Positions 7,348 through 13,218 of a stretch of 13,218 bases of DNA are shown here, piece after piece. Position numbers and translations under genes: made by a program. Origin of the DNA: an uncultured Peptococcaceae bacterium (lineage in GTDB: Bacteria > Bacillota > Dehalobacteriia > UBA4068 > JAAVYR01); contig CATIYQ010000085.1 in assembly GCA_949739465.1 (NCBI GenBank), positions 1 to 13,218 of the forward strand, written 5' to 3'. Each line of letters opens with the position of its first letter. The first letter of the stretch is position 1. The notes beneath the pieces are model-generated. The model was not told the origin of the DNA. It did no database searches and saw only the letters and a program-made list of their open reading frames with translations.

Positions 7348-8226
7348 TTACTTTTTATGATATTTTTTAAGCATTGCGTCCAATTGAGCGATTTGCTGTT
7401 CGTTGGCGCCAATTAAAGGCAGACGACAGTCACCTAATTCCCAACCGAGTAAATTCAAACAAGTTTTTACAGGCACAGGATTGCTGGTAATAAACATCAT
7501 TTTACAGGCTTCTAAAATCTCACAGTGGATTTTGGTGGCGCCTTTATGGTCTCCTGCCTGGAATTTATCTATCATTTCTTTTAATTCATTGCCAAAAACA
7601 TGCCCGGCAACACTGACAATACCGCAACCGCCCAATGCTAAAATGGGCAATGTCAAAGAATCGTCCCCAGAATAAATGGCAAAATCATCGTCGGTAAGAC
7701 AACGAATATCAGATACCTGCGCCATAGAACCGGAGGCCTCTTTTACGCCCACAATATTTTTGATTTTGGAAAGTTTCGCAATTGTTTCCGGCGTCATGTT
7801 GATGCTACTTCTACCGGGAATATTATAGAGCAAAACAGGCAAAGTTGTACATTCTGCAATGGCTTTAAAATGGGCGTATAAGCCGTCTTGAGAAGGCTTA
7901 TTGTAATATGGCACAACAGCTAAGATTCCGTCTGCGCCGGCCCTTTCCGCCTCTTTTGTTAATTCGATAGAAGGTTGGGTAGCGTTACCGGTAGAGCCGA
8001 TAATCACCTTTCCTTTATCTCCCACCGCTTCTTTTACAGCAATTAGTAATTTGATTTTTTCTTCACTGGTCAAGGTAGGGCTTTCCCCTGTTGTCCCTGA
8101 GACAACCACGGCAGAAGAGCCATTTTCCATTAAATGCACAGCCAATTCTTGCGCTTTTTTATAGTTTACACTACCGTCCTTGGCGAATGGGGTAACCATT
8201 GCCGTTACAACACTACCAAAACACAT
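7348..8226 (-). CDS. dapA: 4-hydroxy-tetrahydrodipicolinate synthase
   Basis: Condenses pyruvate with aspartate semialdehyde to HTPA, the first committed step to diaminopimelate and lysine and, in spore formers, the precursor of dipicolinate. The 292-residue TIM-barrel protein is full length. It shows the GTTGES pyruvate-binding motif (44-49), the VPYYNKP segment (105-111), a catalytic Tyr134 in LLYNIPGR and the Schiff-base Lys162 in GVKEASG. The ATG at 8226 has a strong AAAGGAGGAG 7-10 nt upstream. It follows asd after a 42-bp gap with no terminator, so the two are almost certainly co-transcribed. B. subtilis has the aspartokinase gene dapG between asd and dapA; here it is missing. Feedback inhibition by lysine varies in the family and is not predicted. 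Confidence 0.97.
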   Translation of the reverse strand: MCFGSVVTAMVTPFAKDGSVNYKKAQELAVHLMENGSSAVVVSGTTGESPTLTSEEKIKLLIAVKEAVGDKGKVIIGSTGNATQPSIELTKEAERAGADGILAVVPYYNKPSQDGLYAHFKAIAECTTLPVLLYNIPGRSSINMTPETIAKLSKIKNIVGVKEASGSMAQVSDIRCLTDDDFAIYSGDDSLTLPILALGGCGIVSVAGHVFGNELKEMIDKFQAGDHKGATKIHCEILEACKMMFITSNPVPVKTCLNLLGWELGDCRLPLIGANEQQIAQLDAMLKKYHKK

Positions 8227-8268
8227 TGTAAACTCCTCCTTTATCTTGCTATCCTAAATCAGATAAGC

Positions 8269-9279
8269 TTAAACCAATCCTTCTTTAACCAATAATTCCG
8301 CAATCTGTACCGCATTGGTAGCAGCTCCTTTACGGATTTGGTCTGCTACCACCCACAATACCAAACCATTATCACAAGAAATATCCTTGCGAATTCTGCC
8401 CACATAGACTTCGTCTGTATCGGAACTTTCCACAGGCATAGGATATTTGTTGTTGGCAATATCATCTACCAAAATCACACCGGGGGCTTTTGCTAAAATT
8501 TCTTTTGCTTCTTCCGGACTGAGCAGTCGTTCCGTCTCAATGTTAATGGCTTCGGAATGACTGCGGTAAACCGGCACTCTTACAGCTGTTGCGCTGACTT
8601 TAATGTCATCGTCATGGAACATTTTCTGGGTTTCCCAAACCATTTTCATCTCTTCTTTGGTGTAATCATTTTCTTTGAACACATCAATATGAGGAATGAC
8701 ATTAAAGGCAATCTGGTGAGCAAAGGTTTTCGGTGCAATGACTTCTCCATTAATGACCTGTTCCGTCTGGGTCCGTAATTCTTCCATACCTTCTTTGCCT
8801 GCACCAGATACCGCCTGATAGGTAGATACCACAATCCGTTTAATTTTTGCAGCGTCATGAAGCGGTTTTAAGGCGACAACCATTTGAATGGTGGAGCAAT
8901 TTGGGTTGGCAATGATGCCTTTATGCCAATGTACGTCCTCCGGATTTACTTCCGGCACGACAAGCGGCACTTCCGGGTCGTAACGAAAAGCGCTGCTGTT
9001 GTCAATAGCAATAGCGCCCCGTTTAGCAGCCTCCGGCGCTAATGTTTTGCTGATAGCGCCGCCAGCAAAAAGTACAATATCCAAACCGTCCATAGATTCC
9101 GGCGTAGCTACATCTACCACATAGTCAGTCCCTTGGTAATTGATGACTTTTCCTTTAGACCGTTCGCTGGCTAATAATTTCAAATTCTGAATCGGAAAAT
9201 TCTTTTCCGCTAGTACTTTTAATAATTCTCCGCCGACAGCGCCGGTAGCTCCGACAATGCCCACATTATATTTCTTCAT
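8269..9279 (-). CDS. asd: Aspartate-semialdehyde dehydrogenase
   Basis: NADPH-dependent reduction of aspartyl phosphate to aspartate semialdehyde, the shared precursor of lysine/diaminopimelate, dipicolinate, threonine and methionine. The 336-residue protein is complete. It has an N-terminal Rossmann motif VGATGAVG (near residues 9-16), the catalytic Cys128 in NPNCST, Gln155 in STYQAVSGAGKEG, and the substrate-binding Arg234 and catalytic His241 in the RVPVYRSHSE region. The ATG at 9279 is preceded by GGGGGAAG (9296-9289), a G-tract site, with a longer spacing than ideal. A good sigma-A promoter overlaps the end of dpaB upstream, so asd-dapA can be transcribed without dpaAB. dapA follows in the same unit. 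Confidence 0.97.
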   Translation of the reverse strand: MKKYNVGIVGATGAVGGELLKVLAEKNFPIQNLKLLASERSKGKVINYQGTDYVVDVATPESMDGLDIVLFAGGAISKTLAPEAAKRGAIAIDNSSAFRYDPEVPLVVPEVNPEDVHWHKGIIANPNCSTIQMVVALKPLHDAAKIKRIVVSTYQAVSGAGKEGMEELRTQTEQVINGEVIAPKTFAHQIAFNVIPHIDVFKENDYTKEEMKMVWETQKMFHDDDIKVSATAVRVPVYRSHSEAINIETERLLSPEEAKEILAKAPGVILVDDIANNKYPMPVESSDTDEVYVGRIRKDISCDNGLVLWVVADQIRKGAATNAVQIAELLVKEGLV

Positions 9280-9335
9280 ATGTATCTACTTCCCCCGATT
9301 CCATTTCTCTGACCTATTTTTTTATAGATACTGCA

Positions 9336-9364
9336 ATTATAACCATTTCTTAATGATATTGCAA
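9336..9364 (-). promoter_or_regulatory. Probable sigma-A promoter of asd-dapA
   Basis: TTGCAA (9364-9359) and TATAAT (9341-9336) are exactly 17 bp apart on the minus strand. The -35 lies inside the last codons of dpaB and the -10 in the short gap before asd. This would give vegetative expression of asd-dapA independent of sporulation. Confidence 0.65.
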
Positions 9365-9973
9365 TAACAAAGGCTGGATTTGCTTGCCGATTCTCGCCAT
9401 TTTTATGGTATCTGCCAACTGTTTGATATTAAAGACCACAGAATTGCATTTTTTCACCGGGTCGTCTTGTCCGAACGGCACCAAATAGACGTTTTTCGTA
9501 TTCAGCATCATAGCGATATTTTGAGCGTTCAATCCCAGTCCATCGTTGGTAGATACCCCTAACACCAGCGGTTTTAAATTGCGAAGATGGGCTTTCGCCG
9601 CCATGAGAGCGGGCGTATCCACAATGCCGTTTGCCAGCTTTGCCATGGTGTTGCCGGAACAAGGCGCAACCACCATCACGTCAAAGAGACTTTGGGGACC
9701 GATAGGCTCTGCATCAGGAATGGTACCAATCCAGGGCTTGCAGCCAATATTCTCAAGTTCGTCTTCCCATTGTTTGGGTGTGCCGAATTTCGTATTCATT
9801 TCCTGAACGCTGAGAGACAGCACAGGAGTGATTTCCCATGGCTCTGTCTCTAAAATCTCTTTCATTTCCGCAATGGTTTTCTTTAGCGTACAATGAGAGC
9901 CGGTCAGTGCCCAACCGATTTTCAACGGTTCTTTTTCTATCTCTTTTTCTTTCGCTGTTTCCTGTTGAGACAT
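9350..9973 (-). CDS. dpaB: Dipicolinate synthase subunit B (SpoVFB)
   Basis: A flavoprotein-like subunit that with DpaA converts HTPA to dipicolinic acid in the mother cell; the product is loaded into the spore core with calcium. The 207-residue protein is of usual family size. It shows the flavoprotein-type segments WALTGSHCTL (21-30) and APCSGNTMAKLANGIVDTP (from 103), then a Rossmann-like end with LVLGVSTNDGLG, as in the family. A charged, Lys/Glu-rich start (about residues 1-17) precedes the domain. The ATG at 9973 has GGGGGG (9984-9979) 5 nt upstream. It lies 15 bp after dpaA, so the two form one unit. The last codons contain the -35 element of the asd promoter. Confidence 0.94.
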   Translation of the reverse strand: MSQQETAKEKEIEKEPLKIGWALTGSHCTLKKTIAEMKEILETEPWEITPVLSLSVQEMNTKFGTPKQWEDELENIGCKPWIGTIPDAEPIGPQSLFDVMVVAPCSGNTMAKLANGIVDTPALMAAKAHLRNLKPLVLGVSTNDGLGLNAQNIAMMLNTKNVYLVPFGQDDPVKKCNSVVFNIKQLADTIKMARIGKQIQPLLLQYH

Positions 9974-9988
9974 AATATCCCCCCTATT

Positions 9989-11140
9989 TCATTCTCCTTG
10001 ATTTCTCAATTTGGTTTGTTGTTTCTTTTTGCCTTTATTAGCAGTTTTTTTTATTTCCTCTCCCGACTGCTCAAAGAACTCCACTTTCTTTTGGGCTTTC
10101 CGTACTTTCCCATTGATTTTAGTGGTAGCTGCCGCTACTGCCTTTTTACGGATACGCACCTTATGTTCTTCCGTCAATTCTTCTGCCTGCTCCAGGCTGG
10201 ATTTTTTCTCCATTTTGCGAGGCATTGTTTTTTGCGTTTTTTCTCGGTTTGCCTGTTCCTCAAAGAACTGGGCGATGATTTCCGGATAGACCTTCCCTAA
10301 CAATTCTCCGGCAAACTGGGGCGCAACCTTTCCCGGCAGCCCCGGTGCAAGACTTGCTTTGACGCCTTGTTTTTCTGCAGCAGCAAAATCTGTGCCGCCG
10401 GGCTTTGACGCTAAGTCGATAATGCAAGCGGAGGATTTCATCTTGGCAATAACGCTGCCTGTCAGCACCAGACTGGGAATGGTGTTATAGACAATATCGC
10501 TTTTGGCAACAAGCTCGCCCAGATTACGCCAAACGCCCACTTGAAAGCCGTCTGTCTTTGCTTGCTCCAGCCGCTTTTTACCGCGATTTACTACAGTTAC
10601 ATTACCGTTTAAAGCTTTGATTTTTTTCGCCAAAACTTCACCTACTCTCCCATAACCGAGAATCACCACTTCTGCGCCGTCAATAGTAAAAGGCGTTTCC
10701 TCTACGGCGATTTTAATTGCCCCTTCCGCTGTGGGAATGGCATTGGGAACGGCAATTTCGTCAAGCTCTGCCGTTTCTACCAGTTCCCAGCGTTTTTCAG
10801 CGGCTAATATTTTCAACATATCAGCAGCCACACCTACCAAAATCAATGTTTCTTCTTTTACGGACTGCCACTGTTCTTTGGTAAGATAAACATCTCCCTG
10901 AACCAAGGGCGCATAGAGTTTCCCATCAGCAGAGATGCCCGGCATAGGTAAAATAACTACATCCGCCTGTGCCATCGCTTTTTCCGGTTTTAAGCAATAG
11001 GATACCCCTGCCGGTAACGATGTTTTTGGCAGTGCAAAAGCAGATACCGCCGCGTCCATTTCCGCTAAACTTTTTAACAAATATAAATCTCTTTGGTCAC
11101 CGCCAACCATGAGAATTCGTTTCTTTTTCTTTCCTCTCAT
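9989..11140 (-). CDS. dpaA: Dipicolinate synthase subunit A (SpoVFA) with extra basic C-terminal tail
   Basis: The dehydrogenase-type subunit of dipicolinate synthase, acting on HTPA in the mother cell. Residues 1-300 match the family: an N-terminal domain beginning after MRGKKKK, then a nucleotide-binding Rossmann fold with LGYGRVGEVLAKK (161-173), and conserved ends such as IDLASKPGGTDF (250-261) and APGLPGKVAP (275-284). The family is normally about 300 residues; this one has 383, because some 83 residues very rich in Lys, Glu, Gln and Arg are added. The frame runs without interruption into that tail, so it is a real extension unless a sequencing error hides an earlier stop. The ATG at 11140 follows GGGGGAAG (11158-11151). 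A sigma-K-like element precedes the gene. dpaB follows after 15 bp. Confidence 0.93.
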   Translation of the reverse strand: MRGKKKKRILMVGGDQRDLYLLKSLAEMDAAVSAFALPKTSLPAGVSYCLKPEKAMAQADVVILPMPGISADGKLYAPLVQGDVYLTKEQWQSVKEETLILVGVAADMLKILAAEKRWELVETAELDEIAVPNAIPTAEGAIKIAVEETPFTIDGAEVVILGYGRVGEVLAKKIKALNGNVTVVNRGKKRLEQAKTDGFQVGVWRNLGELVAKSDIVYNTIPSLVLTGSVIAKMKSSACIIDLASKPGGTDFAAAEKQGVKASLAPGLPGKVAPQFAGELLGKVYPEIIAQFFEEQANREKTQKTMPRKMEKKSSLEQAEELTEEHKVRIRKKAVAAATTKINGKVRKAQKKVEFFEQSGEEIKKTANKGKKKQQTKLRNQGE

Positions 11141-11172
11141 AAAGGCATTTCTTCCCCCTGTTTTTTTATATT

Positions 11173-11202
11173 ACACTATATGACCTCATAGAAACGGCTG
11201 TG
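11173..11202 (-). promoter_or_regulatory. Candidate sigma-K promoter of dpaAB
   Basis: The minus strand carries CACA (11202-11199), then 16 bp, then CATATAGTG (11182-11174). The sigma-K consensus known from B. subtilis is mACm, about 16 bp, CATAnnnTA; only the last base differs. It is 34 bp before the dpaA start and downstream of the dapB terminator, the right place for mother-cell expression. This is a motif match by eye, not a proven promoter. Confidence 0.45.
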
Positions 11203-11224
11203 CCGGAAATGTGCAAAAAACCGC

Positions 11225-11270
11225 AAAAAAAATAAGAAGCCCTTTACCTTTCGGTAAAGAGCTTCTTATT
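11225..11270 (-). terminator. Rho-independent terminator of dapB
   Basis: A long hairpin: 10 bp (11231-11240 with 11261-11270), one C/A mismatch, then 7 bp (11242-11248 with 11253-11259) closing a TTTC loop. On the minus strand eight Ts follow. It begins 22 bp after the dapB stop and isolates dapB from dpaAB. The other strand has only a short T run. Confidence 0.9.
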
Positions 11271-11292
11271 TTGATTGGCGAGATTTTTCTGA

Positions 11293-12090
11293 TTACATAA
11301 TCTTTTCTAATCCATAAACCAAGCCTTTCAATTCTTTGATTTTTCGCAAAGCTAAAATCAGCCCCGGCAAATAGGTTTCTCTAGAAATAGCGTCGTGCTT
11401 AATGGTAAGAATCTGTCCTAAACCGCCAAAAACCACCTCTTGGGTAGCCACATAGCCGGGCAAACGCACACTGTGAACCCGCATCCCTTGAAAATCACCG
11501 CCACGACTGCCATTGATTTTTTCAAATTCATTGGCTGCACCTTGGGCAAAAACACCACGATTCCCACTCATCATTTCCATGGTTTTAATGGCTGTACCAG
11601 AGGGCGCGTCTAACTTCTGGTCATGGTGACGTTCGATAACTTCTACATGAGGAAAATATGCCGCCGCCTCTTGGGCAAATTTCATCATCAGAATGGCGCC
11701 CAAGGCAAAGTTAGGCGCAATGAAAACTTGCGTATCATATTGCTTTGATAATGCTTCAATGATGGTCAAATCATCTTCCGTAATTCCTGTAGACCCAACT
11801 ACAATAGGCGTTTTATGTTCCAAAGCAGTACGAATATTTTTCATCACCACTTGCGGGTTGGTAAAATCCACTATCACATCAGGCTGTTTCTGTTCAATGG
11901 CAGCTGCCAAATCCGTTTCTACTAGAATGCCGTTTGGCTCCATACCGCACAGAGCGCCAATATCTACGCCGCCTTTCACATCAACGCCTGCAATAACCTG
12001 CATATCGGGTTCTTTTGCCAGTCCTGCCGTCATGGCTTTGCCCATTTTCCCACAGACGCCGTTCATCAATATTTTCATGCCGTTTGCCAA
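11293..12090 (-). CDS. dapB: 4-hydroxy-tetrahydrodipicolinate reductase
   Basis: NAD(P)H-dependent reduction of HTPA to tetrahydrodipicolinate on the route to diaminopimelate and lysine, competing with DpaAB for the same substrate. About 265 residues, the usual length. Visible are the nucleotide-binding NGVCGKMGKAM near the start, DFTNP and GSTGITEDD, APNFALGA, and the signature ERHHDQKLDAPSGTA with the catalytic His pair (155-156) and Lys159 in the numbering from the start given here. The frame is open from GTG 12099, but GAGGAG (12104-12099) overlaps that GTG and lies 8 nt before TTG 12090, so TTG is preferred; ATG 12078 would be 20 nt away. It is a single-gene unit between a leader with a hairpin and a strong terminator, and divergent from thiD. 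Confidence 0.96.
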   Translation of the reverse strand: MANGMKILMNGVCGKMGKAMTAGLAKEPDMQVIAGVDVKGGVDIGALCGMEPNGILVETDLAAAIEQKQPDVIVDFTNPQVVMKNIRTALEHKTPIVVGSTGITEDDLTIIEALSKQYDTQVFIAPNFALGAILMMKFAQEAAAYFPHVEVIERHHDQKLDAPSGTAIKTMEMMSGNRGVFAQGAANEFEKINGSRGGDFQGMRVHSVRLPGYVATQEVVFGGLGQILTIKHDAISRETYLPGLILALRKIKELKGLVYGLEKIM

Positions 12091-12138
12091 TGCCAACACT
12101 CCTCTTTTCTATAATAAAAAGTTTATTCCCCATAAAAA

Positions 12139-12163
12139 GAAAAATTCCTGCCTGCCTCAGGAA
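12139..12163 (-). terminator. Terminator-like hairpin in the dapB leader
   Basis: TTCCTG/CAGGAA arms (12163-12158 with 12150-12145 on the minus strand) enclose a 7-nt loop and are followed by TTTTTC and then more Ts. It lies about 55 bp before the dapB start. It could be a weak attenuator, a 5'-end stabilising hairpin, or a block to transcription entering the thiD region from downstream of it. The stem is only 6 bp. Confidence 0.45.
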
Positions 12164-12172
12164 AAGAGTGTC

Positions 12173-12181
12173 GATATAACA
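12173..12181 (-). promoter_or_regulatory. Candidate dapB promoter (extended -10)
   Basis: The minus strand reads TGT followed by TATATC (12178-12173), an extended -10 with a 4/6 hexamer. The -35 region (near 12196-12201) is poor and lies inside the divergent thiD promoter. If used, the transcript would begin almost at the leader hairpin. Confidence 0.3.
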
Positions 12182-12184
12182 CCA

Positions 12185-12213
12185 TTGACCGAATGCTTGT
12201 CTCATGGTATAAT
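12185..12213 (+). promoter_or_regulatory. Sigma-A promoter of the riboswitch-thiD transcript
   Basis: TTGACC (12185-12190), 17-bp spacer, TATAAT (12208-12213), with TGG directly before the -10. It is the best promoter match in the window. The start of transcription is expected near 12220, exactly where the riboswitch P1 stem begins. Confidence 0.8.
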
Positions 12214-12219
12214 AAAGCA

Positions 12220-12316
12220 AATTTGTGGGGGGACTGACGCCTTGTGGCGAAAGTTGAGAAGGTTAAAACCTGACCCTTTGAACCTGTTAGTTAACACTAT
12301 CGTAGGGAAACAAATT
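12220..12316 (+). promoter_or_regulatory. TPP riboswitch (THI element)
   Basis: A thiamine-pyrophosphate-sensing aptamer in the leader of thiD. The closing P1 stem is AATTTGT (12220-12226) with ACAAATT (12310-12316). The P3 arm is CGCC TTGT GGCG, closed by ACT/AGT, followed by the conserved TGAGA (12255-12259). The other half carries ACCCTTTGAACCTG (12273-12286), TTAGTTAACACTA and the hallmark CGTAGGGAA (12301-12309). An optional small hairpin (AGGTT/AACCT) lies between the two halves. When TPP is bound, expression of the thiamine gene downstream is expected to fall. Confidence 0.95.
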
Positions 12317-12363
12317 ACACTGAAAAATCACATAAAATCAATACATGAAACGATAGGTGTAAT

Positions 12364-12404
12364 AGGCTTTCTTAGGATAAAACTTAAGAAGGTCTTATTT
12401 TTTT
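12364..12404 (+). terminator. Intrinsic terminator of the TPP riboswitch expression platform
   Basis: A 10-bp core stem (12367-12376 with 12383-12392, two G-U pairs), extendable by three more pairs to 12364/12395, has an ATAAAA loop and is followed by TATTTTTTT (12396-12404). It lies about 50 nt after the aptamer and 30 nt before thiD, so control is by premature termination rather than by hiding the ribosome-binding site. Confidence 0.8.
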
Positions 12405-12435
12405 ATCTCCCCCGAAAAAGAAAGGATTGATTTTA

Positions 12436-13218
12436 ATGAAAACAGCTCTTACCATTGCCGGCTCTGACTGCAGCGGCGGTGCCGGTATCCAAGCAGACTT
12501 AAAGACATTCTCCGCCCACGGCGTTTTCGGCATGAGCGCTATTGTTTCTGTGGTAGCGGAAAACACCGCCAAGGTTATCTCTATCCACGATGTACCGCCT
12601 AATATCATCGCTGACCAAATCGACGCGGTATTCACCGATATTCCCGTCGACGCCGTCAAAGTCGGTATGCTCTCCTCGCCTATTTGCATGGAAACCGTAG
12701 CGGGAAAGCTAAGAGAATATCAACCAAAGCATGTCATCATCGACCCGGTGATGTATGCCAAAAACGGCTGTCCGCTTATGAATCCTGATTCCATCGACAC
12801 CCTAATCAAAACAGTAATTCCCCTGGCAACGGTCCTTACCCCCAACATTCCCGAAGCAGAGAAAATCACCGGCATGACCATTGCCAATCAAAAGGACATG
12901 GAAACAGCCGCTGCAAAAATCCACGCTATGGGCTGCCAAGGTGTCTTAGTAAAAGGCGGACATGCTACAGGTGACGCTACCGACGTATTTTTTGGCGGCA
13001 AAACGTTCTCTTATTACGACGCAGAGCGAATTGATACCAAAAATACTCATGGAACAGGTTGCACTTACTCCTCCGCCATTGCAGCAAATCTGGCTTTAGG
13101 CTTTGACATGAAAACAGCCATTGCCAACAGCAAAGAATATGTAACCACTGCAATTCGCCATAGTCTGGCGCTGGGCAAAGGATGTGGTCCTACCCACCAC
13201 TTCTACGATTTGTATCAA
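12436..13218 (+). CDS. thiD: Hydroxymethylpyrimidine/phosphomethylpyrimidine kinase (3' end outside window)
   Basis: ATP-dependent kinase that phosphorylates HMP and HMP-phosphate to HMP diphosphate for joining with the thiazole unit in thiamine synthesis. 261 codons are visible with no stop before the right edge; the family has about 265-270 residues, so only the last few are likely missing. Motifs of the ribokinase-like family are clear: AGSDCSGGAGIQADLK (8-23), DPVM (103-106), LTPNIPEAEKI (134-144), VKGGH (172-176) and HGTGCTYSSAIAANLA (205-220) with the catalytic-site Gly-rich turn and Cys209. The ATG at 12436 has AAAGGA about 9 nt upstream. It is controlled by the TPP riboswitch just upstream; further thi genes may follow outside the window. 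Confidence 0.97.
   Translation, partial: MKTALTIAGSDCSGGAGIQADLKTFSAHGVFGMSAIVSVVAENTAKVISIHDVPPNIIADQIDAVFTDIPVDAVKVGMLSSPICMETVAGKLREYQPKHVIIDPVMYAKNGCPLMNPDSIDTLIKTVIPLATVLTPNIPEAEKITGMTIANQKDMETAAAKIHAMGCQGVLVKGGHATGDATDVFFGGKTFSYYDAERIDTKNTHGTGCTYSSAIAANLALGFDMKTAIANSKEYVTTAIRHSLALGKGCGPTHHFYDLYQ

Noticed and set aside
9893..10300. Plus-strand Phe/Leu-rich frame of 135 codons that looks membrane-like
   Set aside because: Phe/Leu richness is simply the complement of the Lys/Glu-rich tail of DpaA and start of DpaB (AAA/GAA codons read backwards).
12100..12230. Lysine (L-box) riboswitch upstream of dapB
   Set aside because: The space is too short and none of the conserved L-box segments are present; only a simple hairpin is visible.
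11693..12430. Open frame of 245 codons on the plus strand
   Set aside because: It runs antisense through dapB and then across the thiD promoter, TPP riboswitch and its terminator; it has no ribosome-binding site and a composition typical of a shadow frame.
1..13218. CRISPR arrays, insertion sequences, prophage or defence genes, tRNA/rRNA
   Set aside because: No spaced direct repeats, transposase or integrase motifs, or tRNA-like cloverleaf sequences were seen; nearly all space is filled by conserved housekeeping genes.

Overview
The window reads as a chromosomal core-gene segment from a moderately AT-rich, endospore-forming Firmicute. The evidence is the gene order on the minus strand, read right to left: dapB, dpaA, dpaB, asd, dapA, RNase J, tepA, ylzJ, then ftsK/spoIIIE. 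Apart from dapB and two inserted genes, this closely follows the Bacillus subtilis block dpaA-dpaB-asd-dapG-dapA-rnjB-tepA-ylzJ-spoIIIE. Dipicolinate synthase genes point to a spore former. I cannot assign a genus; a Clostridia or Negativicutes lineage is my guess only.

Layout. 1-893 is the N-terminal part of an FtsK/SpoIIIE DNA translocase, cut by the window edge. 1056-1832 is undecaprenyl-diphosphatase (uppP). 1971-3575 is a Na+/phosphate cotransporter with a C-terminal PhoU-like domain. 3698-4776 is the ylzJ-tepA pair. 4899-6932 is RNase J with a long basic N-terminal extension. 6933-7347 is a spacer with no gene that I can support. 7348-9279 is dapA and asd; 9350-11140 is dpaB and dpaA; 11293-12090 is dapB. 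All of these are on the minus strand. At the right end the direction changes: a sigma-A promoter and a TPP riboswitch with a terminator-type expression platform drive thiD, which runs off the window.

How the genes work together. Asd makes aspartate semialdehyde and DapA condenses it with pyruvate to 4-hydroxy-tetrahydrodipicolinate (HTPA). DapB reduces HTPA towards diaminopimelate and lysine, for cell wall and protein. DpaAB oxidises the same HTPA to dipicolinate for the spore core. The two consumers of HTPA therefore sit side by side, separated by a strong terminator. The sequence suggests separate control of the branches: a sigma-K-like element before dpaA and a good sigma-A promoter over the end of dpaB, before asd-dapA. 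Most transcription units end in clear Rho-independent hairpins (after uppP, the phosphate transporter, RNase J, dapA and dapB).

I see no mobile element, CRISPR array, tRNA, rRNA or defence system. The points worth a second look are regulatory signals, unusual starts and ribosome-binding sites, and charged low-complexity extensions on three conserved proteins, rather than a new multi-gene system.
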